From Hippophae tibetana (Eukaryota; Streptophyta; Magnoliopsida; Rosales; Elaeagnaceae), in the NCBI GenBank assembly GCA_037013495.1, contig CM072803.1, positions 54,077,627 through 54,141,626 of the forward strand: 64,000 nucleotides of DNA. Reading direction: 5' to 3'. A program made the translations under genes and the position numbers. Shown here one piece after another: positions 25,653 to 37,937 of this stretch; position 1 is the stretch's first letter; every line of letters begins with the position of its first letter. The notes below the pieces were generated by a model. That model did not search any database. It saw only the letters and a list, made by a program, of their open reading frames with translations, and was not told where the DNA came from.

Positions 25653-27839
25653 GTAAGTCTTAATTCCCCGTATAGGTAAATTGATGCAAATATTATTACC
25701 ACCCTCCCAGACGAAAAAAGGTGATGGTTAGAGGTTATATAGGACATCATTTGTAAACTTCTTGTTAAATAACTAGAAAATTTGCTATAAGGTTTGATTG
25801 TAATATTTCGAATCATATTTCTTGGCTTCTTTCTTCTAGAATGGGTTTGTAAGTAAGATTCTTTGTCGATAAGAGATAACCAAAGTTAAATTCAATAGGT
25901 TGCGTTCCAACACCACTAATAATTATATATATGTTATGATTATTGATGTCATAAATGAATTATAAATTAGAATTAGTCATCTCTTATATAAAATAATGAA
26001 CAAAATTTCAAAAGTTTTATAGTTTCTTATTTTAAGACATAATAAATTTCATTTAAATATATTATAATTATAAGGGAATACATTTTAGAGTATTTATTCC
26101 CCCAACTTACTCTTGTAAAATAGAGAAGAGAGAATGTTTAAGCTTTTTTTTACACTTATTCATTTTTTCTCGTGTTTTGTCCTTATTTTCTCTCCTTTGG
26201 AAGTGTTAATTCCTAGCACAGGAACATTCATGGAAATAATATTACCTCCCTGCCAAATGGAAAAGGTGATTGCAAGAGGTGTTTTTAAACATTATTTGTA
26301 ACCTTCCTGTTACATAGCCTGAAAATTCCTATACTCGTTGAGCGTAATATTTCGCATCATGTTTCTTACCTTCATAATCTTAGAATGGGTTTGGAACCTA
26401 GATTCTTAGGGAGAATGGGATAACCAAAGTTAAATTCAATAGATTGCATTCTAACATAATGAGAATAAGTTATAAATAAGTTAAGAATAATGATGTCGTA
26501 AATGAATTATAAATTAGAATTATTGATACCTTATATAAAATAATGAACAAAATTTTAAAAGTTTGAGAGTTTCTCATTTTAGGACGTAATAAATTCCATT
26601 TAAATATATAATAAGTATAAGGAAATCAAATTTCGAGTTTTTATTCCCGCAACTTTCTTTTGTAAAATAGACATGAGAAAATGTTAATGTTCTCTTTTCC
26701 ACTCATTTTTGTTTCCTCATCTTCTATTATTATTTTCTTTCCTTTGTAAGTCTTAATTCCCCGTATAGGTAAATTGATGCAAATATTATTACCACCCAGC
26801 CAGACGGAAAAGGTGATGGTTAGAGGTTATTTTGGACATCATTTGTAAACTTCTTGTTAAATAGCTAGAAAATTTGCTATAAGGTTTGATTGTAATATTT
26901 CAAATCATATTTCTTGGCTTCTTTCTCCTAGAATGGGTTTCTAAGTAAGATTCATTGTCGATAAGGGATGACCAAAGTTAAATTCAATAGGTTGCATTCC
27001 AACACCGCTAATAACTTATATATAAGTTATGAATATTGATGTCATAAATGAATTATAAATTAGAATTAGTCATCTCTTATATAAAATAATGAACAAAATT
27101 GCAAAACTATTATAGTTTGTTACTTTAAGACATAATAAATTCCATTTAAATATATCATAATTATAAGGAAATACATTTTGGAGTATTTATTCCCCCAACT
27201 TACTCTTGTAAAATTGAGAGGAGAAAATGTTTAAGCTTTCTTTTACACTTATTTATTTTTTCTCGTGTTTTGTCCTTATTTTCCATCCTTTGTAAGTGTT
27301 GATTCCAAACACAGGAAAATTCATGCAAATCATATGACCTCCCTGCCAAATGGAAAAAGGTGATTGCTAGAGGTGTTTTTAAACATTATTTGTAACCTTC
27401 CTGTTACATAGCCTGAAAATTCCTATACTCGTTGAGCGTAATATTTCGCATCATGTTTCTTACCTTCATAATCTTAGAATGGGTTTGGAACCTAGATTCT
27501 TAGGGAGAATGGGATAACCAAAGTTAAATTCAATAGATTTCATTCTAACATAATGAGAATAAGTTATAAATAAGTTAAGAATAATGATGTCGTAAATGAA
27601 TTATAAATTAGAATTATTGATACCTTATATAAAATAATGAACAAAATTTTAAAAGTTTGAGAGTTTCTCATTTTAGGACGTAATAAATTCCATTTAAATA
27701 TATAATAAGTATAAGGAAATCAAATTTCGAGTTTTTATTCCCGCAACTTTCTTTTGTAAAATAGACATGAGAAAATGTTAATGTTCTCTTTTCCACTCAT
27801 TTTTGTTTCCTCATCTTCTATTATTATTTTCTTTCCTTT
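25653..27839. repeat. 2,187-bp HOR copy 4
   Basis: Unit starts are 25653 (B1), 26199 (A1), 26746 (B2) and 27292 (A2). It is the 5,459-bp partner of copy 2. Confidence 0.9.
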
Positions 27840-29478
27840 GTAAGTCTTAATTCCCCGTATAGGTAAATTGATGCAAATATTATTACCACCCTCCCAGACG
27901 AAAAAAGGTGATGGTTAGAGGTTATATAGGACATCATTTGTAAACTTCTTGTTAAATAACTAGAAAATTTGCTATAAGGTTTGATTGTAATATTTCGAAT
28001 CATATTTCTTGGCTTCTTTCTTCTAGAATGGGTTTGTAAGTAAGATTCTTTGTCGATAAGAGATAACCAAAGTTAAATTCAATAGGTTGCGTTCCAACAC
28101 CACTAATAATTATATATAAGTTATGATTATTGATGTCATAAATGAATTATAAATTAGAATTAGTCATCTCTTATATAAAATAATGAACAAAATTTCAAAA
28201 GTTTTATAGTTTCTTATTTTAAGACATAATAAATTTCATTTAAATATATTATAATTATAAGGGAATACATTTTAGAGTATTTATTCCCCCAACTTACTCT
28301 TGTAAAATAGAGAAGAGAGAATGTTTAAGCTTTTTTTTACACTTATTCATTTTTTCTCGTGTTTTGTCCTTATTTTCTCTCCTTTGGAAGTGTTAATTCC
28401 TAGCACAGGAACATTCATGGAAATAATATTACCTCCCTGCCAAATGGAAAAGGTGATTGCAAGAGGTGTTTTTAAACATTATTTGTAACCTTCCTGTTAC
28501 ATAGCCTGAAAATTCCTATACTCGTTGAGCGTAATATTTCGCATCATGTTTCTTACCTTCATAATCTTAGAATGGGTTTGGAACCTAGATTCTTAGGGAG
28601 AATGGGATAACCAAAGTTAAATTCAATAGATTGCATTCTAACATAATGAGAATAAGTTATAAATAAGTTAAGAATAATGATGTCGTAAATGAATTATAAA
28701 TTAGAATTATTGATACCTTATATAAAATAATGAACAAAATTTTAAAAGTTTGAGAGTTTCTCATTTTAGGACGTAATAAATTCCATTTAAATATATAATA
28801 AGTATAAGGAAATCAAATTTCGAGTTTTTATTCCCGCAACTTTCTTTTGTAAAATAGACATGAGAAAATGTTAATGTTCTCTTTTCCACTCATTTTTGTT
28901 TCCTCATCTTCTATTATTATTTTCTTTCCTTTGTAAGTCTTAATTCCCCGTATAGGTAAATTGATGCAAATATTATTACCACCCAGCCAGACGGAAAAGG
29001 TGATGGTTAGAGGTTATTTTGGACATCATTTGTAAACTTCTTGTTAAATAGCTAGAAAATTTGCTATAAGGTTTGATTGTAATATTTCAAATCATATTTC
29101 TTGGCTTCTTTCTCCTAGAATGGGTTTCTAAGTAAGATTCATTGTCGATAAGGGATAACCAAAGTTAAATTCAATAGGTTGCATTCCAACACCGCTAATA
29201 ACTTATATATAAGTTATGAATATTGATGTCATAAATGAATTATAAATTAGAATTAGTCATCTCTTATATAAAATAATGAACAAAATTGCAAAACTATTAT
29301 AGTTTGTTATTTTAAGACATAATAAATTCCATTTAAATATATCATAATTATAAGGAAATACATTTTGGAGTATTTATTCCCCCAACTTACTCTTGTAAAA
29401 TTGAGAGGAGAAAATGTTTAAGCTTTCTTTTACACTTATTTATTTTTTCTCGTGTTTTGTCCTTATTTTCTCTCCTTT
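27840..29478. repeat. 2,187-bp HOR copy 5, truncated (B1-A1-B2)
   Basis: Unit starts are 27840 (B1), 28386 (A1) and 28933 (B2). The A2 position is missing: the next unit at 29,479 is of A1 type with the 8-bp deletion. The B2 unit has gggataacc and gtttgttatttt, unlike gggatgacc and gtttgttacttt of the other HOR B2 units. This is the last regular HOR sequence in the window. Confidence 0.88.
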
Positions 29479-30017
29479 GGAAGTGTTAATTCCTAGCACA
29501 GGAAAAGTCATGGAAATATTATTACCTCCCTACCAAATGGAAAAGGTGATTGCTTGAGGTGTTTTTAAACATTATTTGTAAACTTCCTGTTACATAGCCT
29601 GAAAATTCCTATACTCGTTGAGCGTAATATTTCGCATCATGTTTCTTGCCTTCATAATCTTAGAATGGGTTTGGAACCTAGATTCTTAGGGAGAATGGGA
29701 TAACCAAAGTTAAATTCAATAGATTGCATTCTAACATAATGAGAATAAGTTTTAAATAAGTTAAGAATAATGATGTCGTAAATGAATTATAAATTAGAAT
29801 TACTGACACCTTATATAAAATAATAAACAAAAGTTTAATAGTTTTTCATTTTAGGACGTAATAAATCCCATTTAAATATATAATGAGTATAAGGAAATCA
29901 AATTTCGAGTTTTTAATCCCGCAACTTTCTTTTGTAATATAGACATGAGAACATGTTAAAGTTCTCGTTTCCACTCATTTTTGTTTCCTCATCTTCTATC
30001 ATTATTTTATTTCTTTT
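29479..30017. repeat. Last regular left-domain A unit (539 bp)
   Basis: An A1 unit with ttaattcctagcac, ctgacacc and the 8-bp deletion. Its tail carries gaacatgttaaagttctcg, shared with the hybrid unit ending at 33,566 and in part with the one ending at 31,927, so its 3' part already resembles right-domain sequence. It is the last unit before the 815-bp chimera. Confidence 0.85.
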
Positions 30018-30832
30018 GTAAGTCTTAGTTCCTCGCTTAGGTAACTTGAAGCAAATATTATTACCACCCTGCCAGACGGAAAAGGTCATGGTTAGAGGTT
30101 ATTTTGGACATCATTTCGAAACTTCTTGTTAAATAGCTAGAAAATTTGCTATAAGGTTTGAGAGTAATATTTCAAATCATATTTCTTGGCTTCTTTCTCC
30201 TAGAATGGGTTTGTAAGTAAGATTCTTAGTCGATAAGGGATAACCAAAGTTAAATTCAATAGGTTGCATTCCAACACCACAAATAACTTATATATAAGTT
30301 ATGACTATAGATGTCATAAATGAATTATAAATTACCTCCATGCCAAATGGAAAAGGTGATTGCTAGAGGTGTTTTTAAACATTATTTGTAAACTTCTTAT
30401 TACATAGCCTAAAAATTCCTATACTCGGTGAGCGTAATATTTCGCATCAGGTTTCTTGGCTTCTTAATCTTAAAATGGGTTTGGAACCTAGATTCTTAGG
30501 GAGAATGGCATAACCAAAGTTAAATTCAATAGATTGCATTCTAACATACCGAGAAAATTATAAATAAGTTAAGAATAATAATGTCGTAAATGAAATATAA
30601 ATTAGAATTATTGATACCTTCTATAAAATAATAAACAAAATTTTGAAAGTTTGATAGTTTTCATTTTAGGACGTAATAAATTCCATTTAAATATATAATA
30701 ACTATAAGGAAATCAAATTTCGAGTTTTTATTCCCGCAACTTTCTTTTGTAAAATAGACATGAGAAAATGTTAAAGTTCTCTTTTCCACTCATTTATGTT
30801 TTCTCATCTTCTGTCATTATTTTCTTTCCTTT
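30018..30832. repeat. 815-bp deletion chimera (B 5' part joined to A 3' part)
   Basis: The first ~316 bp are type B, with a rare cattttcgaaac-like string (catttcgaaac) also found in the B unit at 31,928. At 30,331-30,334 (atta) the sequence jumps into type A at unit position about 42-45, then runs to a normal A end. The A part shares cctccatgcc and cttcttattacatagcc with the A unit at 32,472. A B-A dimer like 31,928-33,018 that lost about 278 bp between two atta tetranucleotides explains it. This is the largest departure from unit length in the window. Confidence 0.88.
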
Positions 30833-31379
30833 GTAAGTCTTAATTCCCCGCATAGGTAAATTGATGCAAATATTATTACCACCCAGCCAGACGGAAAAGG
30901 TGATGGGTAGAGGTTATTTTGGACATCTTCTGTAAACTTCTTGTTAAATAGCTAGAAAATTTGCTATAAGATTTGAGAGTAATATTTCCCATAATGTTTC
31001 TTGGCTTCTTATTCTTAGAATGGGTTTGGAACCTAGATTCTTAGGGAGAATGTGCTAACCCAAGGTAAATTCAATAGGTTTTATTCTAACACAACTAGAA
31101 TAACTTATAAATAAGTTAAGAATAATGATGTCGTAAATGAATTATAAATTAGAATTACTAATACCCTATATAAAATAATGAACAAAATTTTAAAAGTTTG
31201 ATAGTTTTCATTTTAGGACGTAATAAATTCCATTTAAATATATAATAACTATAAGGAAATCAAATTTTGAGTTTTTATTACCGCAACTTTATTTTGTAAA
31301 ATAGACATGAGAAAATGTTAAAGTTCTCTTTTCCACTCATTTATGTTTCCTCATCTTCTATCATTATTTTCTTTCCTTT
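30833..31379. repeat. B/A hybrid unit 1
   Basis: The unit starts as B (gtaagtcttaattcc, agccagacgg) and switches to A across the shared gtaatatttc at 30,979-30,988 (unit position 147-156), then runs as A with tttggaacctag. Its 3' half has cacaactagaataac, a special A subtype called A' here. Length is normal (547 bp). Confidence 0.88.
31102..31117. other. Spaced dyad in A' sequence
   Basis: aacttataaataagtt has 7-bp inverted arms (aacttat and ataagtt) with two bases between them. It sits at the site where ordinary A has the 11-bp-spaced direct repeat and B has the perfect palindrome. It recurs in most units carrying cacaactagaataac. It is a third arrangement of the same half-site. Confidence 0.7.
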
Positions 31380-31927
31380 GTAAGTCTTAATTCTCCACAT
31401 AGGTAAAGTCATGCAAATATTATTACCACCCAGCCAGACAGAAAAGGTTATATTTAGAGGTTATTTTGGACATCATTTGTAAACTTCTTGTTAAATAGCT
31501 AGAAAATTTGCTATAAGGTTTGAGAGTAATATTTCCTCTCATGTTTCTTGGTTTCTTATTCTTAGAATGGGTTTGGAACCTAGATTCTTTGGGAGAAGGT
31601 GCTAACCAAAGGTAAATTCAATAGGTTGTATTCTAACACAACTAGAATAACTTATAAATAAGTTAAGAATAATGATGTCGTAAATGAATTATAAATTAGA
31701 ATTACTAATACCCTATATAAAATAATGAACAAAATTTTAAAAGTTTGATAGTTTTTCATTTTAAGACGTAATAAATTCCATTTAAATATATAATAACTAT
31801 AAGGAAATCAAATTTTGTGTTTTTATTCCCGCAACTTTATTTTGTAATATAGACATGAGAACATGTTAAAGTTCTCTTTTCCACTCATTTTTGTTTCCTC
31901 ATCTTCTATCATTATTTTGTTTCCTTT
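31380..31927. repeat. B/A hybrid unit 2
   Basis: B start (gtaagtcttaattctcc) and switch to A at gagagtaatatttcc, followed by A' sequence (cacaactagaataac). It follows hybrid 1 directly, so two hybrids stand in tandem here, the only such pair in the window. It has a private gttatatttagagg where others have gtgatggttagagg. Confidence 0.88.
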
Positions 31928-32471
31928 GTAAGTCTTAATTCCCCATATAGGTAAATTGATGCAAATATTATTACCACCCTGCCAGACGGAAAAGGTGATG
32001 GTTAGAGGTTATTTTGGACATCATTTCGAAACTTCTTGTTAAATTGCTAGAAATTTTGCTATAAGGTTTCAGAGTAATATTTCAAATCATATTTCTTGGT
32101 TTCTTTCTCCTAGAATGGGCTTGTAAGTAAGATTCTTAGTCGATAAGTGTTAACCAAAGTTAAATTCAATAGGTTGCATTCCAACACCGTTAATAACTTA
32201 TATATAAGTTATGAATATTGATGTCATAAATGAATTATAAATTAGAATTAATCATCTCTTATATAAAATAATGAACAAAATTCAAAAATTTTATAGTTTG
32301 TTATTTAAGACATAATAAATTCCTATTTAATATATCTTAATTATAAGGAAATACATTTTGGAGTATTTATTCCCCCAACTTACTCTTGTAAAATAAAGAG
32401 GTGAAAATGTTTAAGCTTTCTTTTACACTTATTTATTTTTTCTCGTGTTTGGTCCTTATTTTCTATCCTTT

Positions 32472-33018
32472 GTAAGTGTTAATTCCCAGCACAGGAAAAT
32501 TCATGCAAATCTTATTACCTCCATGCCAAATGGAAAAGGTGATTGCTAGAGGTGTTTTTAAACATTATTTGTAAACTTCTTATTACATAGCCTAAAAATT
32601 CCTATACTCGGTGAGCGTAATATTTCGCATCATGTTTCTTGGCTTCTTAATCTTAGAATGGGTATGGAACCTAGATTCTTTGGAAGAATAGGATAACCAA
32701 AGTTAAATTCAATAGGTTGTATTCTAACACAACTAGAATAACTTATAAATAAGTTAAGAATAATGATGTCGTAAATGAATTATAAATTAGAATTACTAAT
32801 ACCCTATATAAAATAATGAACAAAATTTTAAAAGTTTGATAGTTTTTCATTTTAAGACGTAATAAATTCCATTTAAATATATAATAACTATAAGGAAATC
32901 AAATTTTGTGTTTTTATTCCCGCAACTTTATTTTGTAAAATAGACATGAGAAAATGTTAATGTTCTCTTTTCCACTCATTTTTGTTTCCTCATCTTCTAT
33001 TATTATTTTCTTTCCTTT
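32472..33018. repeat. A unit with A'-type middle and left-HOR-like tail
   Basis: A normal A start is followed by the A' marks ggttgtattc and cacaactagaataac. From 32,931 the tail is identical to left-domain HOR sequence, and the identity continues into the next unit. It is a mosaic of at least three sources. The A unit at 37,391-37,937 also has the A' segment. Confidence 0.8.
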
Positions 33019-33162
33019 GTAAGTCTTAATTCCCCGTATAGGTAAATTGATGCAAATATTATTACCACCCAGCCAGACGGAAAAGGTGATGGTTAGAGGT
33101 TATTTTGGACATCATTTGTAAACTTCTTGTTAAATAGCTAGAAAATTTGCTATAAGGTTTGA
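32931..33162. repeat. 232-bp tract identical to left-domain HOR
   Basis: This tract, across the unit border at 33,019, reads the same as 24,471-24,702 base for base in my comparison, with mismatches at 32,930 and 33,163. Both sides are otherwise clearly right-domain sequence. It fits a short gene-conversion tract or a retained ancestral segment. Confidence 0.75.
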
Positions 33163-33566
33163 GAGTAATATTTCCCCTCATGTTTCTTGGCTTCTTGTTC
33201 TTAGAATGGGTTTGGAACCTAGATTGTTTGGGAGAAGGTGCTAACCAAAGATAAATTCAATAGGTTGTATTCTAACACAACTAGAATAACTTATAAATAA
33301 GTTAAGAATAATGATGTCGTAAATGAATTATAAATTAGAATTACTAATACCCTATATAAAATAATGACCAAAATTTTAAAAGTTTGATAGTTTTTCATTT
33401 TAAGACGTATTAAATTCCATTTAAATATATAATAACTATAAGGAAATCAAATTTTGTGTTTTTATTCCCGCAACTTTATTTTGTAATATAGACATGAGAA
33501 CATGTTAAAGTTCTCGTTTCCACTCATTTTTGTTTCCTCATCTTCTATCATTATTTTATTTCTTTT
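33019..33566. repeat. B/A hybrid unit 3
   Basis: It starts as B with left-HOR-like sequence (cccgtatagg, cacccagccagacgg), switches at gagagtaatatttcc, and ends as A' with cacaactagaataac. Its tail has gaacatgttaaagttctcg, like the A unit at 29,479. Confidence 0.88.
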
Positions 33567-34112
33567 GTAAGTCTTAATTCCCCATATAGGTAAATTGATG
33601 CAAATATTATTACCACCCAGCCAGACCGAAACGGTGACGGTTAGAGGTTATTTTGGACATCATTTGTAAACTTCTTGTTAAATAGCTAGAAACTTTGCTA
33701 TAAGGTTTGAAAGTAATATTTCAAATCATATTTCTTGGCTTCTTTCTCCTAGAATAGGTTTCTAAGTAAGATTCTTTGTCGATAAGGGATAACCAAAGTT
33801 AAATTCAATAGGATGCATTCCAACACCACTAATAACTTATATATAAGTTATGCATATTGATGTCATAAATGAATTATAAATTAGAATTAGTCATCTCTTA
33901 TATAAAATAATGAACAAAATTGCAAAAATTTTATAGTTTGTTATTTTAAGACATAATAAATTCCATTTACATATATCATAATTATAAGGAAATACATTTT
34001 GGAGTATTGATTCCCCCAACTTACTCTTGTAATATAAAGAGGAGAAAATGTTTAAGCTTTCTTTTACACTTATTTATTTTTACTCGTGTTTTGTCCTTAT
34101 TTTCTATCCTTT
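33567..34112. repeat. B unit, long-range twin of the unit at 60,324
   Basis: Private variants ccagaccgaaacggtgacgg, gaaactttgctataagg, ttatgcatattg and gtattgattcccc all recur in the B unit at 60,324-60,869, 26,757 bp away, with only a few differences. Neighbouring A units are less alike, although both copies follow a B/A hybrid. Confidence 0.85.
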
Positions 34113-34776
34113 GTAAGTGTTAATTCCCACCACAGAAAAATTCATGCAAATCTTATTACCTCCCTGTCAAATGGAAAAGGTGATTGCTAGAGGTGTTTTT
34201 AAACATTATTTGTAAACTTCTTGTTACATAGCCTGAAAATTCCTATACTCGGTGAGTGTAACATTTCGCATCATGTTTCTTGGCTTCTTAATCTTAGAAT
34301 GGGTTTGGAACCTAGATTCTTAGGGAGAATGGGATAAACAAAGTTAAATTCAATAGATTGCATTCTAACTAACCGAGAATAAGTTATAAATAACTCAAGA
34401 AAAATGATGTGGTAAATGAATTATAAATTAGAATTATTGATACATTTTATAAAATAATGAACAAAATTTTAAAAGTTTGATAGTTTTTCATTTTAAGACG
34501 TAATAAATTTCATTTAAATATATAAAAACTACAAGGAAATCAAATTTCGAGTTTTTATTCACGCAAATTTCTTTTGTAATATAGACATGAGAAAATGTTA
34601 AAGTTCTATTTTCCACTCATTTATGTTTCCTCATCTTCTATCATTATTTTCTTTCCTTTGTAAGTCTTAATTCCCCACGTAGGTAAATTGATGCAAATAT
34701 TATTACCACCCTGCCAGACGAAAAAGGTGATGGTTAGAGGTTATTTTGGACATCATTTGTAAACTTCTTGTTAAAA

Positions 34777-34989
34777 AGCTAGAAAATTTGCTATAAGGTT
34801 TGATTGTAATATTTCAAATCATATTTCTTGGCTTCTTTCTCCTAGAATGGGTTTCTAAGTAAGATTCATTGTCGATAAGGGATGACCAAAGTTAAATTCA
34901 ATAGGTTGCATTCCAACACCGCTAATAACTTATATATAAGTTATGAATATTGATGTCATAAATGAATTATAAATTAGAATTAGTCATCT
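34777..34989. repeat. 213-bp tract identical to HOR B2
   Basis: Inside the B unit at 34,660 this stretch equals 24,676-24,888 of the HOR B2 unit, including the rare gattcattgtcg and gggatgacc. Mismatches bound it at 34,776 and 34,990. Outside the tract the unit has right-domain variants. Confidence 0.75.
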
Positions 34990-37937
34990 AATATATAAAA
35001 TAATGAACAAAATTTCAAAAACTTTATAGATTGTTATTTTAAGACATAATAAATTCTATTTAAATATATCACAATTATAAGGAAATACATTTTGGAGTAT
35101 TTATTCCCCCAACTTACTCTTGTAAAATAGAGAGGAGAAAATATTTAAGCTTTCTTTTACACTTATTTATTTTTTCTCGTGTTTTGTCCTTATTTTCTGT
35201 CCTTTGTAAGTGTTAATTTCCAGCACAGGAAAATTCATGCAAATCTTATTACCTCTATGCCAAATGGAAAAAATGATTGCTAGAGGTGTTTTGAAACATT
35301 ATTTGTAAACTTCTTGTTACAAAGCCTGAAAAATCCTATACTCGATGAGCGTAACATTTCGCATCTGGTTTCTTGGCTTCTTATTCTTAGAATGGGTTTG
35401 GAACATAGATTCTTAGGGAGAATGGGATTACCAAAGTTAAATTCAATAGATTGAATTCTAACATATCGAGAATAAGTTATAAATAAGTTAAGAATAATGA
35501 TATGGTAAATGAATTATAAATTAGAATTATTGATACATTATATAAAATAATGAACAAAATTTTAAAAGTTTAATAGTTTTTCATTTTAAGACGTTATCAA
35601 TTCCATTTAAATATATAATAACTATAAGGAAATCAAATTTTGAGTTTTTATTCTCGCAACTTTCTTTTGTAATATAGACAAGAGAAAATGTTAAAGTTCT
35701 CTTTTGCACTCATTTATGTTTCCTCATCTTCTAAAATTATTTTCTTTCCTTTGTAAGTCTTAATTCCCCACAGAGGTAAATTGTTGCAAATATTATTACC
35801 AACCTGCCAGACGGAAAAGGTGATAGTTATAGGTTATTTTGGACATCATTTGTAAACTTGTTGTTAAATAGCTAGAAACTTTGCTATAAGCCTTGAGAGT
35901 AATATTTCAAATCATATTTCTTAACTTCTTTCTCCTAGAATGTGTTTCTAATTAAGATTCTTTGTTGATAAGGGATAAACAATGTTATATTCCATAGGTA
36001 TCATTTCAACACCACTAATAACTTATATATAAGTTATGAATATTGATGTCATAAATGAATTATAAAGTAGAATTAGTCATCTCTTATATAAAATAATGAA
36101 CAAAATTTCAAAAGTTTTATAGTTTGTTATTTCAAGACATAATAAATTCCATTTAAATATATCATAATTATAAGGAAAAACCTTTTGGAGTATTTATTCC
36201 CCCGACTTACTCTTGTAAAATAGAGATGAGAAAATGTTTAAGCTTTCCTTTACACTTATTTATTTTTTCTCGTGTTTTGTCCTTATTTTCTATCATTTGT
36301 AAGTGTTAATTCCCAGCACAGGAAATTTTTTGCAAATCTTATTACCTCCCTGCCAAATGGAAAAGTTGATTGCTAGAGGTGTTTTTAAACATTATTTGTA
36401 AACTTCTTGTTACATAGCCTGAAAATTCCTATACTCGATGAGCGTAACATTTCGCATCTCGTTTCTTGGCTTCTTATTCTTATAATGGGTTTGGAACCTA
36501 GATTCTTAGGGAGAATGGGATAACCAAAGTTAATTCAATAGATTGCATTCTAACATACCGATAATAAGTTATAAATAAGTTAAGAAAAATGATGTGGTAA
36601 ATAAATTATAAATTACAATTATTGATACATTATATAAAATAATGAACAAAATTTTAAAAGTTTGATAGTTTTTCATTTTAAGACGTAATAAATTTCATTT
36701 AAAAATATAACAATTATAAAGAAATCAAATTTCGAGATTTTATTCCCGCAACTTTCTTTTGTAACATAGACATGAGAAAATGTTAAAGTTCTCTTTTCCA
36801 CTCATTTATGTATCATCATGTTCTATCATTATTTTCTTTCCTTTGTAAGTCTTAATTACCCCCATATGTAAATTGATGCAAATATTATTACCAACCTGCC
36901 AGACGGAAATGGTGATGGTTAGAGGTTATTTTGGACATCATTTGTAAACTTCTTGTTAAATAGATAGAATATTTGCTATAAGGTTTGATTGTAATATTTC
37001 AAATCATATTTCTTGGCTTCTTTCTCCTAGAATGGGTTTGTAAGTAAGATTCTTTGTCGATAAGGGATAATCAAAGTTAAATTCAATAGGTTGCATTCCA
37101 ACACAACTAATAACTTATATATAAGTTATGAATATTGATGTCATAAATGAATTATAAATTAGAATTATTTATGTCTTATATAAAATAATGAACAAAATTT
37201 TAAAAGTTTTATAGTTTGTTATTTCAAGACATAATAAATTCCATTTAAATATATCATAATTATAAGGAAATACCTTTTAGAGTATTTATTCCCCCAACTT
37301 ACTATTGTAAAATAAAGAGGAGAAAATGTTTAAGCTTTCTTTTACACTTATTTATTTTTTCTCGTGTTTTGTCCTTATTTTCTCTCCTTTGTAAGTGTTA
37401 ATTGCCAGCAAAGGAAAACTCAAGCAAATCTTATTACCTCTCTGCCAAATGGAAAAGGTGATTGCTAGAGGTGTTTTTAAACATTATTTGTAAACTTCTT
37501 ATTACATAGCATAAAAATACCTATACTCGCTGAGCGTAATATTTCCCATCTTGTTTCTTGGCTTCTTATTCTTAGAATGGGTTTGGAACCTAGATTCTTA
37601 GGGAGAATGTGCTAACCAAAGGTAAATTCAATAGGTTGTATTCTAACACAACTAGAATAACTTATAAATAAGTTAAGAATAATGATGTGATAAATGAATT
37701 ATAAATTAGAATTATTGATATATTATATAAAATAATGAACATAATTTTAAAAGTTTTATAGTTTTTCATTTTAAGACGTAATAAATTCCATTTAAATATA
37801 TAATAACTATAAGGAAATCAAATTCCGAGTTTTTATTCTCGCAACTTTCTTTTGTAATATAGACATGAGAAAATGTTAAAGTTCTCTTTTCCACTCATTT
37901 ATGTTTCCTCATCTTCTATCATTATTTTCTTTCCTTT

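Larger units (their letters stand above)
23304..28762. repeat. 5,459-bp tandem duplication, copy 2 (ten units)
   Basis: This copy follows copy 1 directly. The junction lies in the A unit at 22,927, between 23,303 (still ttttagg type) and 23,334 (ataactat, type of the unit at 17,459). The two copies part ways at the right end: the final A units (22,927 and 28,386) read alike up to about 23,250 and then differ in the ctgacacc/ttgatacc segment. Near identity over 5 kb indicates a young event. Confidence 0.85.

Noticed and set aside
30018..30832. Assembly error at the 815-bp unit
   Set aside because: It cannot be excluded without reads, but the junction has clean microhomology and a plausible intact parent (31,928-33,018), so I kept it as a deletion.
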